A stretch of DNA of 64,000 bases. Origin: an uncultured Pseudomonadota bacterium. Its GTDB lineage: Bacteria > Myxococcota_A > Bradymonadia > Bradymonadales > Bradymonadaceae. The translations under genes were made by a program, and so were the position numbers. The number at the start of each line of letters is the position of its first letter. Within the stretch, counting starts at the first letter, position 1. Location: positions 372,001 to 436,000 of the forward strand of contig CAJXPB010000001.1 in the NCBI GenBank assembly GCA_913057905.1. The letters are read 5' to 3'. Below, piece after piece: positions 1 to 8,844 of the stretch. Below the pieces are notes generated by a model. That model did no database searches, was not told where the DNA came from, and worked only from the letters and a program-made list of their open reading frames with translations.

Positions 1-583
1 GATCGACGACCGTCACGCCGAATTCATCGATGCCCTTCCCTTCAGCGCCAGTGCCGAGACCGACGCCGATCTGCGGCTTTTTCACGGCTCCCCCCGCTCC
101 TACAACGAAGGGATCGGCCACTGGACCAGCCGCGGGACGCTCGAGGAGCACTTCGAGGGCATCGACGAGTCGTTGCTCGTCTGCGCCCATACGCACCGCC
201 CTCTGAAACGCGAACTCGACGGGGGGATGGTCGTGAACGTCGGATCCGTGGGTCTGCCCTTCAACGGTGATCCGCGAGCCCAGTATGCCATCTTCGAGCG
301 AACCGCCGGGACCGGGAGTTGGACGGTGGAGTTCCGGCAGGTCGACTACGACCGGGATGCGATGCTGAAGCACTACGAGACGACCGGGTTTCTGGAGGCC
401 GGCGGCATCACCGCTCACATCCTCAAACGGGAACTCGAACAAGCCCGGCCGTACCTGGTGCCCTTTTTGAAATGGACCGAGATCGAAGACGTCGAACCGA
501 CCTTCGACCGATTCGACGACTTTCTGTCTATCTTCGATCCCGAAGAATCGATGATGGACTTCTTCAATCGCGTCCGCGATTGA
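1..583 (+). CDS. Metallophosphoesterase, 5' end outside window
   Basis: Calcineurin-like phosphoesterase of the small YfcE/ApaH-like type. The reading frame is open from base 2, so the gene starts upstream and only about 193 C-terminal residues are visible. The motifs HGSP, CAHTHRP (the GHTH-like metal site) and NVGSVGLP followed by an Asp-Pro-Arg and AxYAIFE are the usual C-terminal signature of this family, which hydrolyses phosphodiesters or nucleotides using two metals. The N-terminal DxH and GD motifs lie outside the window. An internal ATG at 173 is not the true start because conserved sequence precedes it. It converges on prs, with 15 bp between stop codons. The substrate cannot be told from sequence. 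Confidence 0.88.
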   Translation, partial: IDDRHAEFIDALPFSASAETDADLRLFHGSPRSYNEGIGHWTSRGTLEEHFEGIDESLLVCAHTHRPLKRELDGGMVVNVGSVGLPFNGDPRAQYAIFERTAGTGSWTVEFRQVDYDRDAMLKHYETTGFLEAGGITAHILKRELEQARPYLVPFLKWTEIEDVEPTFDRFDDFLSIFDPEESMMDFFNRVRD

Positions 584-598
584 GACACGGCATCGCCC

Positions 599-1585
599 CT
601 ATTCGAACAGAATCTCGCGCGTCGCCTCGGGGGAAAACAGCGCGCTGACCGAGCGACCGTCGTGGATTCTGGATATCGCTTCGGCGAACATCGGCGCCAC
701 GCCGATGACCTCCAGAAAGTCGTGGTCCTCGCTGTTGTCGACGGGCACCGTATCGGTCACCGTCACGCGCTCGAGCGGTGATTCGCGCAGCCTGTCCACG
801 GCGCCCGGGGTAAAGACCGGATGGGTCGCTGCAGCCTTGACCGACTTCGCCCCGTTGTCGACCAGAAATTCGGCGGCCTCGACCAGCGTGCCCCCGCTGG
901 CAATTTCATCGTCGACGATGACGGCCGTTCGGCCCTCGACGTCGCCGATGAGATGCTCGGCGCGGGGCTTCTCGTCGTCGCCGTACCGTCGCTTGTCGAT
1001 GATTGCCATCGGCAGGTCGAGCCGGTTCGCAAAACTCCCCAGATCCTTGGCTTCGCCGGCGTCCGCGGCGACCACGACCCAGTCGTCTTCGACGTCTCGA
1101 GCCAGCACCTCGCAGATCGGGCCGGCCCCGACCAGTTGGTCGACTGGCATTCGGAAAAATCCCTGCGACTGCGGAGCGTGCAGGTCCATCGTCAGGACCC
1201 GATCCGCGCCCGACTCCTTCAGGAGGTCGGCCACCAGCCGCGCGGTAATACTGATGCGGGGACGGTCCTTCTTGTCGCTGCGGATGTAGGGCAGATAGGG
1301 AACCACCGCCGTGATGCGATCCGCGGAGGCCCCGCGAAGGGCATCACAGGTGATCAGCGTCTCCATGAAATTGGTGTGCACCGGAGAACACGAGGTCTGG
1401 ACCACAAACACATCGCAGCCGCGCACATTCTCATCGATCTGAACGAGAAGATTCTCGTTACTGAAAGAGACCGTATGGCTTTCGCCGACCTCGATACCGA
1501 GATAGTTGCAGATATCCTCGGCGAACGCCGGGTGGCTCCGTCCGGCGAAGACCTTCAGCTCCGATGAGTCGTAGTCGCTGTCCAT
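599..1585 (-). CDS. prs: Ribose-phosphate pyrophosphokinase
   Basis: Makes PRPP from ribose 5-phosphate and ATP for nucleotide, His, Trp and NAD synthesis in the cytoplasm. The 328 residues have the usual length. Visible motifs are the flexible-loop region YIRSDKKDRPRISITARLVA (about 99-118), LTMDLHAPQSQGFF (about 131-144), the ribose-phosphate helper region VVAADAGEAKDLGSFA, and the PRPP loop VDDEIASGGTL (about 224-234). The PRPP loop reads DDEIASGGT rather than the common DDxxDTGGT, a variation also seen in archaeal-type enzymes, so regulation may differ from the classic phosphate-dependent form. engB lies 31 bp upstream on the same strand. Confidence 0.95.
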   Translation of the reverse strand: MDSDYDSSELKVFAGRSHPAFAEDICNYLGIEVGESHTVSFSNENLLVQIDENVRGCDVFVVQTSCSPVHTNFMETLITCDALRGASADRITAVVPYLPYIRSDKKDRPRISITARLVADLLKESGADRVLTMDLHAPQSQGFFRMPVDQLVGAGPICEVLARDVEDDWVVVAADAGEAKDLGSFANRLDLPMAIIDKRRYGDDEKPRAEHLIGDVEGRTAVIVDDEIASGGTLVEAAEFLVDNGAKSVKAAATHPVFTPGAVDRLRESPLERVTVTDTVPVDNSEDHDFLEVIGVAPMFAEAISRIHDGRSVSALFSPEATREILFE

Positions 1586-1616
1586 CCGTCTCCTCCTGTG
1601 CAGATGTCGGTGCGGA

Positions 1617-2207
1617 TCAACCGATCCCGGTCAATTGCTCGATCCGTCTCCACAGCTCACGCTTTCCGAGCCGCTCTTTGGTCGAAAAGAGTATGATCTC
1701 GTCGGGACTGACACCGAAGTTCTCCGCGATCTCTCGGCGTCGATTTCCCCGCTTCTGCTTGCTGAGCTTGTCGGCCTTCGTAAAGACGAGGATCGGCTGG
1801 ATCCCGAAGTGCGGCGCGGCCTCGATGAGTTGCATATCGTCCTCTTCGGCCCCGCGGCGGATGTCCATCAAACAGACGAGCCCCATCAGGTTGGGCCGCC
1901 TGTCGAGATACGTCTCGATCATCGGCCCCCAGTCGGACTTCTTCTTTTTTGAGACCGAAGCGTACCCGTAGCCCGGTAGGTCGACCAGGTACATCTCCCC
2001 GTTGTTGAGATCGAAGAAATTGATGAGCTGGGTCCGCCCGGGCTGTTTGCTGACCCGCGCCAACTTCTTGCGTTCAACCAGCGTATTCAACAGCGAGGAC
2101 TTTCCCACGTTGCTTCGCCCCGCAAAGGCAATTTCGGGCCGATCGGCCGGAGGATAGTCGAGCGGCCCCTCGGCGCTCTTCAAAAATTCAACCTGCGAAA
2201 TCTTCAC
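1617..2207 (-). CDS. engB: Ribosome biogenesis GTPase EngB/YsxC
   Basis: Small TRAFAC GTPase needed for late 50S subunit assembly. The 196 residues have the family's usual length. The G1 loop is GRSNVGKSS (residues about 30-38), G3 is DLPGYGYA, and G4 is TKADK, all intact. The neighbouring K-K-K-K-S-D switch segment is also typical. The gene lies between prs and a membrane-protein pair on the same strand, with short gaps that suggest co-transcription. Confidence 0.95.
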   Translation of the reverse strand: MKISQVEFLKSAEGPLDYPPADRPEIAFAGRSNVGKSSLLNTLVERKKLARVSKQPGRTQLINFFDLNNGEMYLVDLPGYGYASVSKKKKSDWGPMIETYLDRRPNLMGLVCLMDIRRGAEEDDMQLIEAAPHFGIQPILVFTKADKLSKQKRGNRRREIAENFGVSPDEIILFSTKERLGKRELWRRIEQLTGIG

Positions 2208-2233
2208 GGGTGTCTACATCCCTCTGGTGGGAA

Positions 2234-3010
2234 CTACATGGGCAAGCTGAGACCGAACCACCCGCCCTGGCTCAGCGAGATCCCGACGCCGGCCGCCAAG
2301 ACGACGAATACGGCCACCGGAATCAAACGGCGAAGGTTTTGGGCCCGACCGGTCTCCCCGTCGCGTGGCGATAGTATCACAAGGCCGGTGGCGAGCAGAA
2401 CCGTCCCCAGCGCGAACCATTCCGCCGGGGAGCCGACAGCCGGCGTCCCGATGATACGCCAGTGGACGAGTTCAGCCAGCGGCCAGGTCAGCCACCCCAG
2501 CACCACGGCACGCCTCGCGAGTAGATCGGCGTTGCCCCGTTCGTGGCCGAGCCACGTGGCGACTGAAGCACCCGCAGCCGCCGAGGCGACGCTCAATGCC
2601 GCTGCCAGGGCCGACCCGTGAGCCGCAACAAGAACGGCTCCCTCTCGATACGCCCCCATGACCCAGGATTCCGGCCAGACCCCCGCCGCGACCGCGATCA
2701 GAATCGACCACACGCCGGCGCTGACCGACGAGGCGGTATCGGTCTCGCCGCCGTGCATGGCCGGCAACACCGCCGAGGGGGCACACGCGGCCATCGCGAC
2801 CATCGCAGCCAGGCCCTGAAAGGACCACGTCGGCACCCACTGCGGCACACCTGCGGTGCCGGCCGCGCCGAAGTGCAGCCCCACCCCGATGACCAGCAGG
2901 CCCAGCCAGCCGACGGCGACGGCACTCGTAGCTGCCCACCTGCCGGCGCGGATCGACCCTAGGGCCGAAAACCCCGCGACGAGCCCGAATACGATCGACC
3001 AGGTCGTCAT
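2234..3010 (-). CDS. Polytopic membrane protein
   Basis: An integral membrane protein of 258 residues with about eight hydrophobic helices, rich in Ala, Val and Gly, ending in a short Gly-rich tail. The ATG at 3010 was chosen because it forms an ATGA overlap with the stop codon of the upstream gene; the 30 residues upstream in frame read like out-of-frame coding sequence. The coupling implies a joint product with the ResB-like protein. In cytochrome c maturation system II, ResB pairs with CcsA/ResC, a polytopic haem handler, but the CcsA tryptophan-rich haem motif (WxWD) is not visible here. I therefore leave the function open. Confidence 0.75.
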   Translation of the reverse strand: MTTWSIVFGLVAGFSALGSIRAGRWAATSAVAVGWLGLLVIGVGLHFGAAGTAGVPQWVPTWSFQGLAAMVAMAACAPSAVLPAMHGGETDTASSVSAGVWSILIAVAAGVWPESWVMGAYREGAVLVAAHGSALAAALSVASAAAGASVATWLGHERGNADLLARRAVVLGWLTWPLAELVHWRIIGTPAVGSPAEWFALGTVLLATGLVILSPRDGETGRAQNLRRLIPVAVFVVLAAGVGISLSQGGWFGLSLPM

Positions 3011-4008
3011 GCGTTTCTCCCGTTCGAGCGCGCCGATCCGAAGAACAACGTGCCGACGACTCCCAGGATGATCAGAATGCCCACGACGTTGATGGGCCAC
3101 ACCGGAGTCGAACGTGACACCAGAAATACGGCCGCCGGCGCACGTCGCACCGTCTCCAGCGTAAGATCGTGTTCGAACGCCGGGGGATCACTCATCTCGG
3201 CCGCGCGCTTGAACACCCACGTAGACCCGATGTCGCTCCGACTGACGCGCACCGCCGGCCCCACCGACCCCAGGTAATTCTCCACAATTTCCTCGACCCG
3301 GTAGGGGTCTCCGTCCAGGGTCAGGGTGAAGCTTCCCCCGACCGGCGCAGATGCCGCGATCGAGTCGTCCCGGGTGCTGGAGACCACCGCCTCGAGCCCG
3401 CCATCGGTGCGGCTAAACCCCACGAAGGTGAGCCGAAAATCGCCCACGCCGATGCTTGCGCCCGCGTCGAGTTTGCCGCGCCGTGACTGGCCGACTTCGC
3501 CGGGCTTGAACGTTCGAACGACGGCCATCGGGGACGGTTCCGTCTGAATGTCGGTCACCTCTACCCGGCGAGGATACATAACCTCGAGCGACTCACCGTC
3601 GATCCGGGCGTCGAACGATTGAACCGTCTCCCCGGCGGAAATCGTCTGTTGGACCGGTTCGATGCCGCCGTGCAACGACACCCAGTGCGCGAGCGCCGCG
3701 CAGACCCCGACTCCGAGGATCATGGGGCCGAGCCAGTCGGCCGGCGACGAGAGGTGGGCCCGATCCATCAGCCGGCCCAACGCCAGGACGGCAGCGACCG
3801 CCACCGCGGTCATTGCCAACGAAAGAGCCGCGTCGGCCCGCAGAGCGGACGTCCACCAGTCCCCGCCGGCTGCGGACATCTCGGTGAAGGGAATCACGAC
3901 GAGCAAAAGCCCCGCCGTTATCACCAACCCACCCAGCGTGGCCGGGCGCGTCGCCGACTGCCAGAGCCGGCCGATCCGACTCGTCTCTGTGTCTATGGGT
4001 CGGGGCAT
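3007..4008 (-). CDS. ResB-like membrane protein
   Basis: A protein of 333 residues with three N-terminal transmembrane helices (about 24-45, 58-75 and 91-110), a large extracytoplasmic domain (about 112-300) and one C-terminal helix (about 305-325). This 3+1 layout with a big periplasmic beta-rich domain matches the ResB/Ccs1 family of cytochrome c synthesis. The segment ending FLVSRSTPVWPINVVGIL resembles the ResB xQVxxDPG...GxxL region. Similarity is topological and weak at residue level, and it is shorter than typical ResB (about 450). The downstream membrane gene overlaps by 4 bp. A divergent 145-bp gap separates it from coaE and should hold both promoters. Confidence 0.5.
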   Translation of the reverse strand: MPRPIDTETSRIGRLWQSATRPATLGGLVITAGLLLVVIPFTEMSAAGGDWWTSALRADAALSLAMTAVAVAAVLALGRLMDRAHLSSPADWLGPMILGVGVCAALAHWVSLHGGIEPVQQTISAGETVQSFDARIDGESLEVMYPRRVEVTDIQTEPSPMAVVRTFKPGEVGQSRRGKLDAGASIGVGDFRLTFVGFSRTDGGLEAVVSSTRDDSIAASAPVGGSFTLTLDGDPYRVEEIVENYLGSVGPAVRVSRSDIGSTWVFKRAAEMSDPPAFEHDLTLETVRRAPAAVFLVSRSTPVWPINVVGILIILGVVGTLFFGSARSNGRNA

Positions 4009-4153
4009 CCTGTCGTCGGGGCGTGTTTATCCGGGAATGACACCGCCCCGAACTGCTTTGATACGGGTGAGGCGAGTGCTAATCTTCGGGGCCGATCGCC
4101 GTAGGTATCGAGACGTCACAGCCCGCCGCGGCGGGTAACACGAGGGGTCTGAA

Positions 4154-4870
4154 GTGTCAACGAATGAACCGGTCCGAATCGTCGGATTGACCGGGGGGAT
4201 CGCCAGCGGTAAATCCACTGTTTCTCAAATGCTTGCCGACCATGGGGTGACCATCGTCGACGCCGACGAGATTGCCCGTGATGTCGTCGAACCGGGCCGC
4301 CCGGCCCTGCAAGATATCCGGGAAGCCTTCGGTGACGACGTGATCGACGAGGACGGCACGCTGAACCGCGAGGCCCTGGGATCGCGTATCTTCGACGATC
4401 CGGAGGCCCGCGAGAGGTTAAACGCCATCACCCATCCCCGGATCGCCCGCGAGATGCGCAGCCGGGCCCATGCCGCAGGTCAACGAGGCGAACCGTGGGT
4501 TGTCTACGACGCCGCGCTCATCGTTGAAAACGGCCTGGAGGACGCCTTCGACTGTCTTGTCGTGGTCACCGCCGACTCCGCCACACAGATCGAACGGCTC
4601 CAGAGCAGAGACGACATCTCGCGCTCCGAAGCCCAATCACGACTCGACTCCCAGATGCCCCTGGAGGCAAAGGTGGAGGTCGCCGACTACCTGGTCGACA
4701 ACGACGGAGCCCTGGCATCGACCCGAGCACAGGCGCGTCGTCTGTTCGAATTCCTCGATGCCTGCATCGACTCCTACGAAACGGCAGATCCCGAGGCACT
4801 CAATGACGTCGGATTGAACCTCGACCCGCCGGTGCCGGCCCGCGATCTACCTGCAAACCCCACCCCCTGA
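4154..4870 (+). CDS. coaE: Dephospho-CoA kinase
   Basis: Phosphorylates the 3'-OH of dephospho-CoA with ATP, the last step of coenzyme A synthesis. It begins at a GTG with GAGGGG upstream; the product is 238 residues. The P-loop GLTGGIASGKST (residues about 10-21), the DAD motif of the substrate site (VDADEIARDVV), the THPRIA segment and the lid region with SRDDISRSEAQSRL are all present. The C-terminal 30 residues (Asn/Pro-rich tail) extend beyond the standard family length. An SDR-like gene follows after 19 bp, probably in the same operon. Confidence 0.95.
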   Translation: MSTNEPVRIVGLTGGIASGKSTVSQMLADHGVTIVDADEIARDVVEPGRPALQDIREAFGDDVIDEDGTLNREALGSRIFDDPEARERLNAITHPRIAREMRSRAHAAGQRGEPWVVYDAALIVENGLEDAFDCLVVVTADSATQIERLQSRDDISRSEAQSRLDSQMPLEAKVEVADYLVDNDGALASTRAQARRLFEFLDACIDSYETADPEALNDVGLNLDPPVPARDLPANPTP

Positions 4871-4889
4871 ACCGACACCGAGCCGAATC

Positions 4890-6020
4890 ATGACCGAAAC
4901 CTCGCAGTCCCGAGACATCCTCATCACCGGATTTCTCTCGCCATTGGGACGGACACTCGTCGACGAACTCCGCCGCAGCGAACCCGACGCTACACTGCGG
5001 ATACTCGTGGAAGTCGGCCGACGACAACGAGCCCGACAGGCACTCGACCAACTCGGTGCGGAGACGGGGCAAATCGACATCCTCGAAGGCCGAATCGACG
5101 GCCTCGACCTCGGACTCAGTGGTACCGAGTTTCTGAACTTACTCGCCCATGTCACGGACATCTATCATCTCGCCGGCGCGGCCCAGTCCTCCAACGTCGA
5201 CCGGGAGCGACAGTCGACCATCTTGCGTGGCGCCCGAAACATCGCAGATGCGGCCTCCGAGATGAAGAAACTAAACCGACTCAACGTCCTGTCGACGGCC
5301 TTCGTCTCGGGCACACGCACCGGGGTCATCATGGAGGACGAACTCGACGAGGGGCAGTCGTTTCGAAACCTGTACGAGGAGACGCTGTTTAAGGCCGAAG
5401 AAGTCATTCAGACACGCTCGGATCGGCTTCCGGTCTCCGTGTATCGTCCCACGCTGATGCTCGGCCACTCCGAGAGCGGTGAGTTCAAGCCCGACAATGA
5501 TGCCTACCGGTGGTTCAAGGCGATCTTGGAAGTGCCCGATCCGGTGCCGGTCCCCATTCCCGGCCGCGGCCACCACCCACTGAACGTAGTACCCGTCGAT
5601 TTCGTCGCCACTGCAATGGTCGCGATCAGTCGCCGACACACCGCCGGCGGGACCTTCCATCTGGCAGATCCAAACCCGCTGCCGGCCCAGCGGATCCTTG
5701 AACTCGTCGCCGAACACGCGGGTAAGAGTGTAGCCGGCAGTCAGGTCCCGTATTCGCTGACGGGCTGGCTGATGCGACTGCCCGGAGTCGAACGTGCCAC
5801 ACGCGCCTCTCGACAGGCACTCGACGAAATCAACCAACTGACCTTCTTCAACAGCATGAATACGGTCGCGGCACTGGAACCCGCCGAGCAATGTCCGCCC
5901 TTTCCATCGTATGTCGGTCGCCTCGTCGACTACGTGCAGAATACCGATCACGAAAAATCCAACGGTCTTCTACCCCTCGCCAACCTGTTCAAACGCGTGA
6001 ACTCGGCGAACCCAGGTTAA
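4890..6020 (+). CDS. SDR-family NAD(P)-binding protein, thioester-reductase-like
   Basis: An extended short-chain dehydrogenase/reductase resembling the thioester reductase/fatty acyl-CoA reductase group (376 residues). The Rossmann motif TGFLSPLG (13-20), IYHLAGAAQ (91-99) and the STAFVSG strand (135-141) are clear. The active-site helix reads NLYEETLFKAEEV (160-172): Tyr162 is present but the Lys of YxxxK is Leu166, with a Lys only at 168. Relatives normally read YEETKxxAE, so catalysis may be lost or altered. The substrate is unknown. It is 19 bp downstream of coaE and its stop overlaps the stop of the convergent gene by 4 bp. Confidence 0.8.
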   Translation: MTETSQSRDILITGFLSPLGRTLVDELRRSEPDATLRILVEVGRRQRARQALDQLGAETGQIDILEGRIDGLDLGLSGTEFLNLLAHVTDIYHLAGAAQSSNVDRERQSTILRGARNIADAASEMKKLNRLNVLSTAFVSGTRTGVIMEDELDEGQSFRNLYEETLFKAEEVIQTRSDRLPVSVYRPTLMLGHSESGEFKPDNDAYRWFKAILEVPDPVPVPIPGRGHHPLNVVPVDFVATAMVAISRRHTAGGTFHLADPNPLPAQRILELVAEHAGKSVAGSQVPYSLTGWLMRLPGVERATRASRQALDEINQLTFFNSMNTVAALEPAEQCPPFPSYVGRLVDYVQNTDHEKSNGLLPLANLFKRVNSANPG

Positions 6021-7045
6021 AACGACCCGCTGACCTGCACCATCCCGCCGGAGCCGCGCGGTGACGGCGCCATGTGGAGCTGAGCGGTCGCGCCTGACGA
6101 GCCGCTTTGTCGGCGGTTCCAGTCGTCGGTCAGCCAGGCGCCAATGCCGAGACCCGCGGCGGTCCCCGCCATGGCCGTGGCGCCGTAGAGAGTCGACGGA
6201 TACCGAAGATCGGAAATCACCAGGTTAAAGAAGGCACCAAACCCCGTACCAACGAGTCCGCCCAGAACACCCGATCCGTTGATCGTCCAGACCCGGCCGC
6301 GGCTCGTTGGCTCGACGTGACTCACGACACCACCACCGATTCCGGCGAGCGTGCTTGCGGCAATTGCGGTACCAAACGGGGCCCACGCCGGTGGATACTC
6401 ATTCATCAGAGTAAACGCTCCAATGCCGAACGCCGTCCCCCAGAAACCGAACGAGTTCACAAGGGTGACGTCGCCTTTGGCAGGCTCGAACCATTTATAG
6501 AGTCCGGCCCCCAGACCCAGCCCCCCAAGTTGCCCCGCCATCAAGATCCCCAAACCCTCCTGTGGTTCCTGGCCGGTCAGAGAGGCGGTTGGGATCAAGA
6601 CCATCGTGGCCCAAGCCGTTCCCCATAACACACCGGAGTTGAGAGCTGCTGCGTGGCCGGGCCGAATGCCATTGCGCGTCGCCAAAAGCGCGGCCCCCGC
6701 CCCAAGTCCCGCGCCAGCTAGCCCGCTGCTCAGCAACAGAGCGCTTCCTCCGCCGGCCGTACCGGCCGCCCTGGGACATTCGAGGAGCGAACATGCCTCA
6801 AGCCCGAGCGCCATTCCATGCAAGGTCTGAAACACGAGCAACTCGGAACGGCCATTCCTTCTTGACTGTGACAGGCCGAGCTGACCCGGACGCTTCTTCT
6901 TGGATGCCTGCTCTTCAGGCTTAGATGCCCCCTCTTCAGGCCCGTCCGTCGATGATTCGGACGCGGACGCTGCCGTAGGTACACCCGCCAAAAGTAGGAT
7001 TGCCAAGAATCCGACCGCGAGGCCCTTCAGTCGGTTCAAACGCAT
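6017..7045 (-). CDS. Gly-rich envelope protein, paralogue A
   Basis: A 342-residue exported protein with a signal peptide (MRLNRLKGLAVGFLAILLLA, cleavage near ASA) and a charged linker rich in Glu and Lys (about 32-55). A long Gly/Ala-rich region follows with repeating phrases such as NSGVLWG, AGQLGGLGLGAGLY and NGSGVLGGL. It ends in QVSGSF; a C-terminal Phe after alternating residues is typical of outer-membrane beta-barrels, which is my tentative localisation. It is a tandem paralogue of the next gene (7114-8127). No catalytic motif is visible. Confidence 0.7.
   Translation of the reverse strand: MRLNRLKGLAVGFLAILLLAGVPTAASASESSTDGPEEGASKPEEQASKKKRPGQLGLSQSRRNGRSELLVFQTLHGMALGLEACSLLECPRAAGTAGGGSALLLSSGLAGAGLGAGAALLATRNGIRPGHAAALNSGVLWGTAWATMVLIPTASLTGQEPQEGLGILMAGQLGGLGLGAGLYKWFEPAKGDVTLVNSFGFWGTAFGIGAFTLMNEYPPAWAPFGTAIAASTLAGIGGGVVSHVEPTSRGRVWTINGSGVLGGLVGTGFGAFFNLVISDLRYPSTLYGATAMAGTAAGLGIGAWLTDDWNRRQSGSSGATAQLHMAPSPRGSGGMVQVSGSF
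6021..6072. repeat. 52-bp direct repeat, copy 1 (gene 3' end)
   Basis: The 52 bases are identical to 7118-7169, and similarity continues for about 22 more bases with two changes. It encodes the shared C-terminal SPRGSGGMVQVSGSF of the two tandem paralogues, while the rest of these genes has diverged much more. Confidence 0.95.
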
Positions 7046-7113
7046 GGTTTACCTCCGTGTTTTTATCGGTCGATCACGAGGGTAACCATCGGCGTTTTGA
7101 CCTCAACCCTTTT

Positions 7114-8127
7114 TTAGAACGACCCGCTGACCTGCACCATCCCGCCGGAGCCGCGCGGTGACGGCGCCAGGTGAAGCTGAGCGGTCGCGCCCTTTGAGCC
7201 CTTGCCGATCTTCGACCAGTCATCGGTCAGCCACGTGCCGATGCCGAGACCCGCGGCGCCGCCGAGCATCGCCATGCCACTTAACACCGGCCTGTTGAGA
7301 TTGGGTCCCGTCGTAAGAAGCGTCACTCCTGTCGAGGCCAGCGCTCCCAGAATACCCGAACCGTTGATCGTCCAGACGCGCCGGCGGCTCATCGGCTGGC
7401 GGCTGGCGAGAAACCCCGCGCCCACGGCCGCCGCCGTCGTCGTCGCCGTCAACGTGCCGGCGACCACTTCTGGCCTGGCATCTCTCCTGGCGAGCCCGAA
7501 GCCTCCCGTCGTGAAGAGCCCCGACCAGAGGCCGAGCGAGTTGACGAGTGCGACATCGCCCTGGGTGGGCTCGAAGGCCTGATAGAGCCCCGCACCCAAG
7601 GCGAGCCCGCCGAGTTGGCCGGCCACCAGCGGTGCGATGTTCTCGGCCCTCGTCGAGGACGAATTAAATGTTCCCGCCATCGTACCGGCTGTCGTACCAT
7701 ACCAGAGCCCCCACAGAACGCCCGAGTTCAGAGAGACCGCATGACCCGGTAGAATTCCATTACGAGTGGCGAGCAGCGGGACGCCCACACCGACTCCGAG
7801 ACCCAGCAGCGTGCTTCCCGCGACCGGCCGGAGACTAACGGAAGAGGCGTCGTACGACTCGCGGGTGGTTTCGCATTCGGCCATCAGACAGATCTGCGAG
7901 CCCAGTGCCATGCCATGGAGCGCCTGAAAGATGGTCAACTCGGCGCGGGCCCATCCGGTGGGCGACTCGACTCCAAGCCGGCCCGTGCGCTCCGATTCAT
8001 GACTGGACTGCGAAGCAGTCTCGGTCGTCTCATCGCCCGGCGCCGCTCCAACCGAAGCCGGTATCAGCCCCAGGAAAACGATGGCGAACGAAGTGACTGT
8101 GAGATGCTTCAGTCGATCTGAACCCAC
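7114..8127 (-). CDS. Gly-rich envelope protein, paralogue B
   Basis: A 337-residue protein starting at GTG, with a signal peptide (hydrophobic core about 10-28, cleavage near VGAA). It aligns end to end with the 6017-7045 product: FQALHGMALG, LLATRNGILPGHAV, NSGVLWG, AGQLGGLALGAGLYQAFEP, RRVWTINGSG and LGIGTWLTDDW. Both end in the same 15 residues. A C-terminal Phe again suggests an outer-membrane beta-barrel. Two Cys (CLMAEC) are placed like those in paralogue A (CSLLEC) and may form a disulfide. It lies 68 bp upstream of copy A on the same strand. Confidence 0.7.
   Translation of the reverse strand: MGSDRLKHLTVTSFAIVFLGLIPASVGAAPGDETTETASQSSHESERTGRLGVESPTGWARAELTIFQALHGMALGSQICLMAECETTRESYDASSVSLRPVAGSTLLGLGVGVGVPLLATRNGILPGHAVSLNSGVLWGLWYGTTAGTMAGTFNSSSTRAENIAPLVAGQLGGLALGAGLYQAFEPTQGDVALVNSLGLWSGLFTTGGFGLARRDARPEVVAGTLTATTTAAAVGAGFLASRQPMSRRRVWTINGSGILGALASTGVTLLTTGPNLNRPVLSGMAMLGGAAGLGIGTWLTDDWSKIGKGSKGATAQLHLAPSPRGSGGMVQVSGSF
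7118..7169. repeat. 52-bp direct repeat, copy 2 (gene 3' end)
   Basis: Identical partner of 6021-6072, at the 3' end of paralogue B. Confidence 0.95.
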
Positions 8128-8150
8128 TCTATTTCCCCGTCACGCTCCAA

Positions 8151-8774
8151 CTACTTCACGTCGAATAGGTCCGCGATGACACGTTCCCGACGCTGACGCT
8201 CCCGGTCGACGAGGTGGTCGACCGTCTCGTCGAGTGCCTCATTATTGGTACGAAGCCAGTCGAACTTCTGGTGGATTGCATCGCTTGAAGCGACCAGATT
8301 GACGTACCATTCGCCCTCTTCGCCTCTGGCCATCCGAAAGGTCTGCCCCGCCAGCGTCTCGATCACAGCGCTCTTTTCATCCTTCGAGACGGTAATCGAT
8401 TCGACCCGGCTCCCAACCCGGTGGGACGGCGTCATCGCCAGGCGATCCGGGCGAGCCACTTTTTCGAAGAGTTCTCGGGCCCCATCGATCTCGCTGAGAA
8501 GCGACGTGCCCGATTGACTGCGGGCCACGTCGTGGTCAGTGGGGGGAAGATACCGATGGATCTTGGCATCCATCGCCACGAGATCTCGATAGCGATCCTC
8601 GAAATAGCCACGAGTCTCGGCGTCGAGCCGCTGCCACATCGCCTGCAGGTCTCCGTCGCCAACCGCCTGGATGAAGAGTCGGTACGCTCCACCGGGATCG
8701 GTCGGTTCGGGCTCGGACTGACAGCCGGCCGTCAGCGACAAACTCACGGCGACAAACAAAAGAATACATCGCAT
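8151..8774 (-). CDS. Small lipoprotein
   Basis: A 207-residue lipoprotein precursor. The lipobox is LTAGC after a short signal peptide. I chose the ATG at 8774 (preceded by GGATGGA) over an in-frame GTG four codons upstream. The mature part begins with a helical segment (AYRLFIQAVGDGDLQAMWQRLDAETRGYFEDRY) reminiscent of the NTF2/SnoaL-like 'number of units' helix in secreted proteins, and ends in a charged helix. No domain can be named with confidence. It follows the Gly-rich paralogues' upstream end and precedes the MepA-HEAT gene's 3' end. Confidence 0.7.
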   Translation of the reverse strand: MRCILLFVAVSLSLTAGCQSEPEPTDPGGAYRLFIQAVGDGDLQAMWQRLDAETRGYFEDRYRDLVAMDAKIHRYLPPTDHDVARSQSGTSLLSEIDGARELFEKVARPDRLAMTPSHRVGSRVESITVSKDEKSAVIETLAGQTFRMARGEEGEWYVNLVASSDAIHQKFDWLRTNNEALDETVDHLVDRERQRRERVIADLFDVK

Positions 8775-8844
8775 CGATCCATCCACGGGGCATCAAATCT
8801 CATCGATCTGCACGTTACGACGGTATCGGTCCTGCGACATCGAT

